Notes under the pieces: model-generated
Database searches by the model: none
What the model was told of the DNA's origin: nothing
The model's input: only the letters and a program-made list of their open reading frames with translations
Shown: in pieces, positions 53,475-62,012 of the stretch
How the letters are laid out: each line of letters begins with the position of its first letter
Position numbering within the stretch: the first letter of the stretch is position 1
Made by a program: the position numbers and the translations under genes
NCBI RefSeq assembly: GCF_025950525.1
Contig: NZ_JAPDGS010000010.1
Location: forward strand, 24,134-88,133
Reading direction: 5' to 3'
DNA from: Stagnihabitans lacustris
GTDB lineage: Bacteria > Pseudomonadota > Alphaproteobacteria > Rhodobacterales > Rhodobacteraceae
DNA length: 64,000 nucleotides

Positions 53475-55094
53475 ATGACCCGCCTCACCAGCACCCACGA
53501 CCTTCAGGACACGCCAGCGCCCGCTGAATCCCGGTCGCCCTATGCCTATCTGTTCCCCGACCTGGCCGATGCCCCCGAGGCCGGACGCTTTCACGGCACC
53601 GATGACGCAGGCACCTTGCAGCGGCTGAAGGTCTTCGAGACCGCCTGCCACCTGCCCCCCACCGAGAGCCCTGGGCTGACCATCGACCTGCCCGCCGCCT
53701 ATACCTATTTCTGCCAGTTCCTGAACCACGACATCTCGGCCCCGGTCGGCAGCGTCGCGGCCAATCTGGCGGGCCTGCCGCCGGTGGGCATCATCGGCAG
53801 TGCCGATCCCATCGGGCTGAACAAGGACTGGCGCGCCGATGTGGCCACGATCCTGTCCCATATCGCCAACGAACAGGCCCGGCCGATGATGTTGGGCAGC
53901 CTTTACGGCGAAGGGCCCTCCGACCCCGAAAGCGCGGCGCTGTATGACGGGGCGGCGTTTCGTCTGGGTCTGACCAGTGTGACCGACGACCAGACCTTCA
54001 GCGACAGCAAAACGCCCCCCGATCAGATCGTCCATGTCCGCGGCGCGCCCGACATTCCGCGCGCGGAGGGCGTGCCCCTGATCGCCGACCGCCGCAACGA
54101 CGGCAACCTGATCCTGAGCCAGCTGCACCTGGCTTTCATGCTGTTTCACAACAAGGCCGTAAAGGCCCTGACGGCCAGCACGCCCCCGGATCAGGTCTTC
54201 GCGCGGGCGCGGGCCCTTGTTACGCTGCATTACCATTGGCTGATCCTGAACGATGTCCTGCCCGCGATCCTGTCGCCTGCTGCTCTGACCAAGCCCCTGT
54301 CCGATTGGCAGCCCCGGCCGATGCCACCGGGCGCCGTGCCGATGGAGTTCACGACCGCCGCCTTCCGCTTTGGCCACTCGATGGTGGGCCGCACCTATGA
54401 CTACAACGCGAACTTCGGACGGGGCAGTCCGACCGGCCCCCAAGGCGCCACGCTGGGGCAGCTCTTTGCCTTCACTTCGAAGGGCAAGATGGGAGACGAG
54501 GCCGGCCCCCACCGGCAACTCCCCGACCATTGGGTGATCGACTGGGACCGGATGACCGATCCCGCAGAAGGCGACGTGACAGGCCGGGCCGAGCGGATCG
54601 ACCTGAATTTTGCGCCCGACATGCTGAATGTCGCGGGCAATGCCAATATGCTGGAACAGGGCTCGATCCTGTTCCGCAACCTGCTGCGCGGCTTTCACCG
54701 CCGGATGCCCTTTGGCCAGCGCCTGGCCGAGGCTTGCGGCGTGGCCCTCTTGCCCCGCGACGCGTTGCGTTCCGCCATGCCGCAGCACGCGTCCCCTGGC
54801 GACGACTTTCCCACTCCCACTGCCGCCGCCGAGACCCTTGGCCTCTTGGACGAAACCCCGGCCTGGCTGTATTTTCTGTGCGAAGCCCAAGTGCTGGAGG
54901 ACGGCCGGCGTGTGGGCCCGACCGCCAGCCAGATCATCGCCGACACCATCGTCAGCCTGATGCAGGGCGACCCGGCCTCGCTCTTGCGTCAGGCGGTGCC
55001 ATGGCACCCAAGCCAAAGCCTGCTGCGGGATGCGGATGGTCAGCCGATTGCCTCCTTGCGCGGTTTCCTGGTGTTCGCAACCCAAGGCGCCTGA
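53475..55094 (+). CDS. Animal-type haem peroxidase (peroxicin-like)
   Basis: A 539-residue member of the peroxidase-cyclooxygenase superfamily. The distal His85 is in YFCQFLNHDIS, the central helix is RRNDGNLILSQLHLAFMLFH, and the proximal His301 is in AFRFGHSMVG. There is no signal peptide, so it is probably cytoplasmic or exported by another route. Bacterial members are often of unknown function or oxidise halides or aromatic groups. AAGG precedes the ATG, 13 bp after the YcaO stop. A YcaO-peroxidase operon would allow amide modification plus oxidative chemistry on one substrate. Confidence 0.9.
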   Translation: MTRLTSTHDLQDTPAPAESRSPYAYLFPDLADAPEAGRFHGTDDAGTLQRLKVFETACHLPPTESPGLTIDLPAAYTYFCQFLNHDISAPVGSVAANLAGLPPVGIIGSADPIGLNKDWRADVATILSHIANEQARPMMLGSLYGEGPSDPESAALYDGAAFRLGLTSVTDDQTFSDSKTPPDQIVHVRGAPDIPRAEGVPLIADRRNDGNLILSQLHLAFMLFHNKAVKALTASTPPDQVFARARALVTLHYHWLILNDVLPAILSPAALTKPLSDWQPRPMPPGAVPMEFTTAAFRFGHSMVGRTYDYNANFGRGSPTGPQGATLGQLFAFTSKGKMGDEAGPHRQLPDHWVIDWDRMTDPAEGDVTGRAERIDLNFAPDMLNVAGNANMLEQGSILFRNLLRGFHRRMPFGQRLAEACGVALLPRDALRSAMPQHASPGDDFPTPTAAAETLGLLDETPAWLYFLCEAQVLEDGRRVGPTASQIIADTIVSLMQGDPASLLRQAVPWHPSQSLLRDADGQPIASLRGFLVFATQGA

Positions 55095-55191
55095 CCCGCA
55101 AACCCGCGCCCCAGCGTTGGACAAAGGACACCCGTCGATCCACGACCGTCGGCTTTCCGCCGATTGCAAAGCTCCCTGTCCGGGAAATCGG

Positions 55192-55490
55192 TCAGGGAGG
55201 TTGCGGGCCTCGTCTGGCTGGTTTTTGCGACCTTGCCGCGGGCGGAAAGCCCCTATTCGACCTTTGGGGAATGGGCGGATGGATCGTGCGGGTGACAAGG
55301 CCGTCCCGTTCCAGCGTTGTGACACGCCGTCGATCCGCTTGAACAATTCGCCATAGCGCGTGCGGCCATGAACGCCAAGCGCGGCCACCATGGCCCTGGG
55401 CACTCATGACCTGGCTGTCCAATGCGACAGGCCCGCCCAGATGCCCCCCGCATGCCACTTTGCGATCCAACGGGCGCGCCACGCCCAGGG
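55192..55490 (-). pseudogene. Decayed HxlR-family regulator
   Basis: One frame gives MVAALGVHGRTRYGELFKRI then DGVSQR, and another gives TLERDGLVTRTIHPPIPQRS. Together these are the winged-helix core of HxlR proteins, with roughly eight codons and the frame lost between them. The upstream part is also scrambled. Not functional. Confidence 0.65.
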
Positions 55491-55562
55491 CCGCGACGTT
55501 ACCAAGATCGAGACCTTGTCGGTATTCTGCGCGACCAGGCGCTTGAGGCGGCCGCAAGCCTT

Positions 55563-55960
55563 TTGACGGCGAACGCAACCACGCCGCCCTGACCCATTTC
55601 CCCGCCGGTGAGGCCGGCCTTTTCCGCGCCCCCATTCTGGTCAGCGGCCCGAGCGAAGCCGTGCCGACCGAGATCGTCGCGGCCCAGACCAAGGCCTATC
55701 TGTGGGCCTTTCAGGAGGAATTGGCCAAGGCCTCTGCCGCGTTGAAATCCGCGATGGAGGTGCGCTTCCCCGACCTTGCCATGGGCATGGCGCTGGACAT
55801 CGGGGCAAGGTCGCCACCGACGAGATGAGGTGGCACCAAGATGGGCGCGAACCCGCACAAGGGTTCTTTGACGGATCGTTCGAATACCGATTTTCTGGGC
55901 CCGTTCAAATGGCAAGGAGTGCGCCCGCGCGTCCCACATCCTGCGCCCCGAACGTATTCG
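55563..55960 (+). pseudogene. Coding remnant of unknown family
   Basis: A frame with good coding character (GLFRAPILVSGPSEAVPTEI, AYLWAFQEELAKASAALKSA, RFPDLAMGMALDIG) ends at a stop near 55826 and continues in another frame as KVATDEMRWHQDG. There is no start codon or ribosome-binding site at its 5' end. I cannot name the family. It lies beside the HxlR relic and may be the remains of its divergent partner. Confidence 0.4.
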
Positions 55961-56141
55961 CGGCACAGTGATGGCGCTGGTCAACGGAGCGGCCCGCCGA
56001 AAAACGGCCTGCCTTTTCCCCGCAGTCGCAGGACTACATGCCCCTTCGGTTGACACCGCCGGGGTGCTTTGCCGGTCGACACCTTGGCCGGATAGCGTCG
56101 TTCGACACCCAAGTCGTTTACGGTCCGACATTCCCTTTCGG

Positions 56142-57377
56142 CTACAACCTGAGGGCCGCATCCATGCGGTCATGTTCGAAGGCTGGGGCACAAGCATTTA
56201 GCCCCGCGCCTCCCAGCCCTTGGCGGCGCAGCTCTTCGCGCCAGCTGTCGCAAAGGCTCCGCGCCATGTCCCGCGCCAAAGTTCGGGCTTCCTGCACGGA
56301 GACATCGAAGAATTCAGCCGCTTCGATGGCCGCGGCGATGTCCGGCTCATGGCCATGGATCGGGCTGATCCCGGTTTCCATCTGGGCCTGGCGCCGGGGC
56401 TGCGGATTGACGTCAAAAAGCGGCGAAAGGCGCCAGAGGTTCTGGCCCGCATAGATGAACCCGTGGTTCTTCAGGTGGTCATCCGTGTTCGTGACAAGAA
56501 TCCCGAAAACCATCCTGCGCCAGATCTCCCGCAGATCCTCACCCGGCCGGGCCGAGATGGTGCGAATGATGTCGGCAATGTCGGTGTAAAAGCCGCTGGC
56601 GTGCCCAAGCTTTCCCAGGGCCGTGCGTGCGGAGATATAGGGGACGCGGCCGCCTTCCCTGCGGTCGAAACGACTGAACAGGCCAATCGGATGCGGGCTG
56701 CCGGGCAATTCAAGCCGGCACTCCGGCGTGCGCAGGCCAAGGCTCTGCGCAAGCTTCATCGTCGCCACTTCCAGACGCTCGACCGGCCATGTGTCGTTGA
56801 TCGACGTGAACTTTGCGAGCCAGAAGCGGTCCCCATCCCTCAGGTTTGCCTTGGGCCGCGCCCCGCCCGGCGTGCCCGCGGCACCGACAAGATCCAGCGC
56901 ATCTTGCTCTGCGCCATGCGGGTCGCGTTCGAACCTTTGCGCGATCTTGAGCAGGTCTTCGATTTCAGCAAGACGCGGGACGGGTTTTCCGATCTGTGGG
57001 AAGGGCGCCCCATTTTCCTGCAGGAAGCGCAGCGCACCTTGACGCGCGGTATCGTCGCATGTGGTCAGGAAGTCGAACTCGGTTGCCCCCTCGCCCAGAA
57101 CCCGGCGCATCAACTTGCGGCCCCAGCTGTCCGGAGTGGTATCCGCAAAGGGTCCTGCGATGACATCGCGCTTGCGGCTGTCGCGCCCGCCAGAGCTGGC
57201 GTGATAAGGCGCGCTGGCCCGCGGCATCTGCGGGCAAAGGTCGAAACCACGCGGGTTTAGGGTCCAATCCCGGTCATAGGTGAACGTGGAATGTGCGCGC
57301 CGTCCGTCCGTCTCAAAGACGAGGCGGCCGACCGGAACCAAGCCATTCCCCAAGGCGACACGTGCCACGACCATCAA
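56142..57377 (-). CDS. hipA: HipA-family serine/threonine kinase toxin
   Basis: A 411-residue HipA-type kinase. An N-terminal subdomain (about 1-110) precedes the kinase core (RPKANLRDGDRFWLAKFTS, ATMKLAQSLGLRTPECRLEL). The catalytic loop is NTDDHLKNHGF and the metal-binding Asp is in LSPLFDVNP. HipA toxins phosphorylate aminoacyl-tRNA synthetases and arrest growth. Its start overlaps the stop of the HipB-like gene by 4 nt, the normal hipBA order. All catalytic residues appear present. Confidence 0.92.
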   Translation of the reverse strand: MMVVARVALGNGLVPVGRLVFETDGRRAHSTFTYDRDWTLNPRGFDLCPQMPRASAPYHASSGGRDSRKRDVIAGPFADTTPDSWGRKLMRRVLGEGATEFDFLTTCDDTARQGALRFLQENGAPFPQIGKPVPRLAEIEDLLKIAQRFERDPHGAEQDALDLVGAAGTPGGARPKANLRDGDRFWLAKFTSINDTWPVERLEVATMKLAQSLGLRTPECRLELPGSPHPIGLFSRFDRREGGRVPYISARTALGKLGHASGFYTDIADIIRTISARPGEDLREIWRRMVFGILVTNTDDHLKNHGFIYAGQNLWRLSPLFDVNPQPRRQAQMETGISPIHGHEPDIAAAIEAAEFFDVSVQEARTLARDMARSLCDSWREELRRQGLGGAGLNACAPAFEHDRMDAALRL

Positions 57378-57730
57378 AAGGCGCTCCCGTCGTCGTCGAT
57401 TTCGTCCGATCGGTCCTTTGGCGCGGTCGAGGGCTTGCGACGGTTGGCGATCCGCTCTGGCAGGCGGGCTTGATCAAGAAGCAGGCCGGTATCGTCCTTC
57501 GCCGGGTCCAGCATTTCCCCAAGCCGGTGAAGCTCGCCCAGGACCATGAGCGCCATGGCCAGGGTTTCAAGCCGCACACCGCCATCGCCGGTCTCGAGTT
57601 TGGCAAGTGTTTTGTCGGTCACACCCAAACGCTCGCAGAACTCTGCGACAGACATCCGCCGCTTCTTGCGGGCGACTCGGATATCATGGCCAAGGCGTTT
57701 CAAGGTGGTCTGAACTTGATACGAGGACAT
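57374..57730 (-). CDS. hipB: HipB-like XRE antitoxin
   Basis: A 118-residue protein with a Cro/CI helix-turn-helix (KKRRMSVAEFCERLGVTDKT, LAKLETGDGGVRLETLAMAL) and a polar, probably flexible C-terminal tail (about 90-118). It should neutralise HipA and repress the operon. Longer than Escherichia coli HipB by its tail. Confidence 0.88.
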   Translation of the reverse strand: MSSYQVQTTLKRLGHDIRVARKKRRMSVAEFCERLGVTDKTLAKLETGDGGVRLETLAMALMVLGELHRLGEMLDPAKDDTGLLLDQARLPERIANRRKPSTAPKDRSDEIDDDGSAF

Positions 57731-57840
57731 GAGCTGATCGGAGAAAACTCCGCCTTATTTTGCTAAGGGCGTACTTTTGTCCGTTTTGTGGCAATCTGCA
57801 AGTCAAGTCAAGCCTCGGTAGGTCAGGGCGGGTAATAATC

Positions 57841-57888
57841 CGGCTTAGGTATCTTAAATCGGACTTTTATCCGGTCAAATCTAAGCCG
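57841..57888. promoter_or_regulatory. Inverted repeat upstream of hipBA
   Basis: CGGCTTAG (57841-57848) and CTAAGCCG (57881-57888) are perfect reverse complements with a 32-bp spacer in an AT-rich stretch about 110 bp before hipB. It could be part of the HipB operator or of the promoter of the decayed gene beyond it. Confidence 0.4.
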
Positions 57889-57944
57889 AGGTTCCCGTGG
57901 CATAGTCTTGGACAAGGCTTCTTCAGCACCAGCCAAGCTTGGGC

Positions 57945-59157
57945 GCGTCAGGATGTTGGTGCCCGCCGAGGCCACGCACGTGCCATTTCGATCCGCGCCC
58001 CCGGGAAGGGGCGACAGGGTGCTGGTCTGAAGTGGCCCTCTGCCAGCCGCGCCTTGACCGTGGCGATGATCTGGCGGCGGTGAGTTGGGTATTGCCGCGT
58101 CGTCAGATCCAGCCCGCCGATCTGGTCCTGCACCTGAAGGAACAGCGACAGCGGATGTTGACGACGACCATGGATTGCGGCGCATCTTGTAGCGCCAGAG
58201 CCAGCGCGGCGTCGTCCATCGCGCCACCCGGAACGATCCGCGCCCGGCGCAGGCGGTCCGCCAGGCCCTCGGGGTCAGGCGCCAATGCTCGCCCCGCAAG
58301 GTCCAGACCCGCCTTCAGCTCGGCGCTGTCGAGGGGCGGGCGGCCCCCGGCTTGTCGGTGTCTATGGCCGAGTGAAGTTCCAGCACGACACCGCGAAAAA
58401 GGCCGCAAAAGGTCGCCGCCGTCTGGTCGATGAATAAGGCATGGGGGATCGCAAAGATGATCCGCCGATGCCCATGCGCTGCCGCAGGGTTCAGTGTAAA
58501 GCCCATCTAGGCCAAGGTCTTGCCGCCCCCCGTCGGCACCGTCAGGGTGTAGAGCCCGCCACATGCGCGTCAAAGGCGGCGCGCATCTTTGGCAGGACCT
58601 GCGCGAGCTTTGGCCAGTCGCGGTGGTTGGGTCGGTTTGGCCGTAAAGCGCTTCGGTGTCGGGGAAATCGGCATTGACGAGGCAGGAAAAGACCATTCGC
58701 CCGGCCACGGCCCGGTCAAAGTCCTGCGAGGCAGGACGCCATTTGCCGATCAGCTCTTTGGCGGCGCGCAGAAGGATGACCCGCGCCTGAGCCGTCATCT
58801 GTGCCGAAAGGGCTGCCGCCCGTCCAAGGTAATCGGACAACTGCGCAGGGTGGCCAAGGTGGTCGGGGCCAGGATCTGGGCCGCGTAGCGCGTCGGGGCC
58901 GTGGTGCGGTCGCACAAAAGCTTGCCCTCGGCGGGGGAGTGATCGACCCTTTTCCCCTTTCCCTGAAGCTCGCCGTCGAAGGCGGGGTCATGCTTGCCGA
59001 AATCATGGAAGGCGCCCGCAAGCCGTGCCGTCTCAGTCAGCCCAAGGTCCGCGCCGCGCAAGCCGGCACGGGCTGCGACATTGGCCTGATGTCCGTCCAG
59101 CGTCTGACAATCGCTCCGGTCGTCCCTGGTGCCGGATCGGGCACAGGGTTTGCTCAA
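57945..59157 (-). pseudogene. cas3: Decayed cas3 (CRISPR type I HD nuclease-helicase)
   Basis: Ordered fragments in several frames match Cas3. First is the HD domain (DGHQANVAARAGL, AGAFHDFGKHDPAF, VDHSPAEGK; about 59100-58920), then FSCLVNADFPDTEALYG. The Walker A is LTVPTGGGKTLA followed by a TAG. Next come FTLNPAAAHGHRRIIFAIPH, then the C-terminal part (ALAPDPEGLADRLRRARIVP, LQDAPQSMVVVN), and finally LDLTTRQYPTHRRQIIATVK. The DEAD-box region is deleted. No other cas gene and no repeat array is present in the window, so this is a stranded relic, probably of a type I-C or related system. Confidence 0.82.
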
Positions 59158-59408
59158 GGAACGCCTTCCAGAAAAACCAGCGGTTCGAAGCTTTCGAATA
59201 GTGTCGGCATCAGGGTTTCAGAAATGGCGGCCCTGTTTGGCACCTTCGGATTTGGGAGCTTGATGCGGTTGTTCCGCCGATTGCAGGCAAAGTATCCAAG
59301 CGCGGTTTTTTGCAGAAGGATAACATAATTACGCTTACCGGCTGTTTGAGCCCCACCCGTGCTTTCAGCCGTCAGCTGCGAGGTCTTCGCATAGTCCCAT
59401 CTTTTCAC

Positions 59409-59423
59409 TAGACGACCGGTCTA
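59409..59423. promoter_or_regulatory. Probable TetR/NemR operator 1
   Basis: TAGACGACCGGTCTA lies 20 bp before the TetR-type gene. It contains the ACCGGTC core of NemR-like boxes and recurs in altered form at 60067-60084, so the two sites probably bind the same regulator. Confidence 0.7.
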
Positions 59424-59443
59424 ATCAGCCCTATCACAGGCTC

Positions 59444-60031
59444 ATGAAAGACGAATCAACCCCCGACACCCGAGAGCATATCCTCGCCACCGCCCAGGCG
59501 ATCATGAATGGCAAAGGGTTCTCCGCCGTGGGGCTCTCTGAAATCCTTGCGGCGGCCGAGGTGCCGAAAGGGTCGTTCTATCACTACTTCGGTTCGAAAG
59601 AGGCCTTTGGCAAGGCGCTATTGACCCGGTATTTCGACATCTACCTGGCCGCGATGGACCAGACCTTTGCCACGCCCGGCCAGACCGGCGCCCAGCATCT
59701 GACCGCCTATTGGCAGCACTGGTTGACCACCCAGACCGCCGATGACCCGCAAAGCAAATGCCTTGTGGTCAAGCTGGCGGCCGAGGTTTCGGACCTGTCC
59801 GAGGCGATGCGTCAGGTGCTGTTGCAAGGCACCGACCGCATCAAGGCGCGGCTTGCCGATGCGATCGAGGCGGGGGTGGCGGATGGCTCTTTGCGCCTCC
59901 AGGCCCCCCCGCATGAGATCGCAGCGGAACTTTACCAGGCTTGGCTGGGTGCAAGCCTTTTGGCCAAGATCACCAAGAACGACGCCCCGTTGCAGCGTGC
60001 AATGGCGGCCACGCAAAGCCGGTTGGGCTAG
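59444..60031 (+). CDS. TetR-family regulator (NemR-like)
   Basis: A 195-residue protein with an N-terminal helix-turn-helix (GLSEILAAAEVPKGSFYHYF) and a C-terminal ligand domain (LTAYWQHWLTTQTADD, SKCLVVKLAAEVSDLS). The Cys in SKCLVVKLAAEVS corresponds to a redox-sensitive region in NemR. An operator-like palindrome lies just upstream, and another lies before the next gene, a DJ-1-type protein, which fits an electrophile-response unit like nemRA. Confidence 0.9.
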   Translation: MKDESTPDTREHILATAQAIMNGKGFSAVGLSEILAAAEVPKGSFYHYFGSKEAFGKALLTRYFDIYLAAMDQTFATPGQTGAQHLTAYWQHWLTTQTADDPQSKCLVVKLAAEVSDLSEAMRQVLLQGTDRIKARLADAIEAGVADGSLRLQAPPHEIAAELYQAWLGASLLAKITKNDAPLQRAMAATQSRLG

Positions 60032-60066
60032 GGTCCGGGGCAATCCGCTCCGGCTTGCGCCCTGAC

Positions 60067-60084
60067 TATACGACCGGTCGAATA
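60067..60084. promoter_or_regulatory. Probable TetR/NemR operator 2
   Basis: TATACGACCGGTCGAATA contains the perfect 10-bp palindrome CGACCGGTCG and shares GACCGGTC with the site at 59409. It lies 17 bp before the DJ-1-type gene, so that gene and its follower are probably controlled by the TetR regulator. Confidence 0.7.
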
Positions 60085-60101
60085 CAACCAAGGAAAAGAC
60101 A

Positions 60102-60779
60102 ATGAAGATCCTGATGATCCTGACCTCGCATGACACTTTGGGCGACACCGGCAAGAAGACCGGCTTTTGGCTGGAAGAGCTGGCCGCGCCCTATTACACC
60201 TTCAAGGATGCCGGCGCCGAAATCACCCTCGCCTCGCCCAAAGGTGGCCAGCCGCCCTTGGATCCGGTCAGTAACCTGCCCGATTTCCAGACCGAAGCCA
60301 CCCGCCGCTTTGAGGCCGACGCGCAGGCCGGCGCGGCTCTGGCCCATACGCGGAAGCTTTCGGAGGTCAATGCCGCCGATTACGACACGGTGTTTTACCC
60401 CGGCGGTCATGGCCCGCTTTGGGACCTGACGAACGACGCCCATTCGGTGGCTTTGATCGAGGCCTTTATCGCGGCGGGCAAACCGGTGGCGCTGGTCTGC
60501 CACGCGCCGGGGGTCTTGCGCGATGTCAAGGGTCTGGACGGTCAGCCCCTGGTCAAGGGCCGCCGCGTGACGGGCTTTACCAACACCGAGGAAGAGGGCG
60601 TCGGCCTAACAAAGATCGTCCCCTATCTGGTTGAGGATATGCTGAAATCCAAGGGTGGCCTGTTTGAATCCGGCCCGGATTGGGGCAGCTTTGTCTTGCA
60701 GGACGGGTTGTTGATCACCGGGCAGAACCCGGGCTCTTCGACCGCCGCGGCCGAGCGTCTTTTGGCAGCGCTGGCTTGA
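60102..60779 (+). CDS. DJ-1/PfpI-family protein (glyoxalase III/class I amidotransferase-like)
   Basis: A 225-residue protein of the DJ-1/Hsp31 superfamily. The nucleophile Cys sits at the elbow in VALVCHAPGVL; the Glu-like acid is near the N-terminus (KKTGFWLEELAAPYYTF) and FYPGGHGPLWDL forms the nearby loop. Members with TGFWLEE act on methylglyoxal or other electrophiles or as chaperones. Regulation by the NemR-like repressor supports a role in reactive-aldehyde defence. Confidence 0.9.
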   Translation: MKILMILTSHDTLGDTGKKTGFWLEELAAPYYTFKDAGAEITLASPKGGQPPLDPVSNLPDFQTEATRRFEADAQAGAALAHTRKLSEVNAADYDTVFYPGGHGPLWDLTNDAHSVALIEAFIAAGKPVALVCHAPGVLRDVKGLDGQPLVKGRRVTGFTNTEEEGVGLTKIVPYLVEDMLKSKGGLFESGPDWGSFVLQDGLLITGQNPGSSTAAAERLLAALA

Positions 60780-60827
60780 ATTTCTGGGGCGGTGCAAGCC
60801 GCCCCTATCCCTTTGAAAGACAAGACC

Positions 60828-62012
60828 ATGAAGACGACACATCCCGGCTTGGCCCTGGGCCTGGCCATGGCGCTGATCGTGGCGGTGGGGCTGGACCTGC
60901 GGCCGTCCATCGCCTCGATCGGGCCGCTTTTGCCGATGCTGCGGGCCGATTTCCAGCTGTCCAATGCGGCGGTGGCGGTGCTGACCGCTTTGCCGCCCTT
61001 GCTCATGGGGCTTCTGGCGCTGCCCGCGCCTTGGCTGGCCCATCGGCTTGGCCTGACCCAGACCGTGCTTTGGGCGCTGGCGCTGGTCAGCCTTGCGACG
61101 CTGGCCCGGGCCTTTGCCGGATCGGCCGCCATGCTTTTTGCGGCCACGATCGCCCTTAGCGCCGGGATCGCGGTGGCCGGAGCCCTGATCGGCGGTTTCG
61201 TCAAGGCGCGCTTCCCTGATCGGGCGGGGCTTCTGATGGGGATCTATGCCATGTCGCTGGGCTTTGGCTCGACGCTTGCGGCGGGGCTGACGCTGCCCCT
61301 GGTCAGCCTGACCGAGGGCTGGAGGATCGGCGCCGGGATCTGGGCCGTGCTTGGCGTGGGGGCGATCCTGGCCTGGTGGACCCTGACCCGCCAAGCCGTG
61401 GCCCCCGCGCAGACCGGCCGCGCGGCCCTGCCCCTGCGCGACAAGACGGCCTGGGCGATCTCGGCCTATGGCGCGGCCAATTCCATCTTGTTCTTTGGCT
61501 TTCTGGCCTGGCTGGTGCCGATGTTCCTTGACCTTGGCGCCAAGAACCCGGGGCTGATCCTCACCAGCTTTACCCTGGGCTTCATGCTGGCCAACCCCCT
61601 GCCCGGCCTGAGCCAAACCCCCAACCGGAGGCGCCAGACCACCCTGGCCGGAGCCCTCGCTTTGACCGGTATCATGGGCATCGCACTGGTCCCCGGTTTG
61701 CCCTTCGTCTTTGTGCCGATGCTGGCCATGGGCGTCGGCGCCTCGTTCACGCTGGGCATGACGCTGGCCCTTGAACGCGCGCCCGATGCCCATCAGGCGA
61801 CCGCTTGGAACGCGATGGGCCTGGCCTTCGGCTATGGCATCGGCGCGTTGGGGCCGCTGATGGTGGGGGTCTTGCATGACCTCTCGGGCGGTTACGACCT
61901 GCCCTTGCTGGCCATGGCCGCGGTGGCCGCCGTGATGCTGGCCTTGACCCCGCGGCTGACCCCTTTGCCCATCGCGGCAAAGCCCGCCTCGGGGGTGATC
62001 TGCGCGCGATAA
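60828..62012 (+). CDS. MFS transporter (CynX/NimT-like)
   Basis: A 394-residue protein with about twelve helices, starting MKTTHPGLALGLAMALIVAV, with LRPSIASIGPLLPMLRADFQ typical of the cyanate/NimT branch of the major facilitator family. It follows the DJ-1 gene in the same direction with 48 bp between them and is probably in the same operon. Its last 40 codons overlap the 3' end of the opposite SDR gene by 121 bp. Substrate unknown. Confidence 0.87.
   Translation: MKTTHPGLALGLAMALIVAVGLDLRPSIASIGPLLPMLRADFQLSNAAVAVLTALPPLLMGLLALPAPWLAHRLGLTQTVLWALALVSLATLARAFAGSAAMLFAATIALSAGIAVAGALIGGFVKARFPDRAGLLMGIYAMSLGFGSTLAAGLTLPLVSLTEGWRIGAGIWAVLGVGAILAWWTLTRQAVAPAQTGRAALPLRDKTAWAISAYGAANSILFFGFLAWLVPMFLDLGAKNPGLILTSFTLGFMLANPLPGLSQTPNRRRQTTLAGALALTGIMGIALVPGLPFVFVPMLAMGVGASFTLGMTLALERAPDAHQATAWNAMGLAFGYGIGALGPLMVGVLHDLSGGYDLPLLAMAAVAAVMLALTPRLTPLPIAAKPASGVICAR

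Noticed and set aside
53334..55403. Long open frame (about 690 codons) opposite the peroxidase and YcaO genes
   Set aside because: It is antisense to genes with clear catalytic motifs and is made of Gly/Arg/Gln-rich sequence typical of shadows in GC-rich DNA.
57760..58083. 107-codon plus-strand frame upstream of hipB
   Set aside because: It runs opposite the cas3 relic and has no ribosome-binding site or motif.
659..58510. Recoding of TAG as a sense codon (ABC-2 permease and cas3)
   Set aside because: Both cases are in genes that are eroded or may be newly mutated, and intact genes in the window end normally at TAG, TGA and TAA.
57731..59443. CRISPR array near the cas3 relic
   Set aside because: I looked for regularly spaced direct repeats of 25-40 bp and saw none here or elsewhere in the window.
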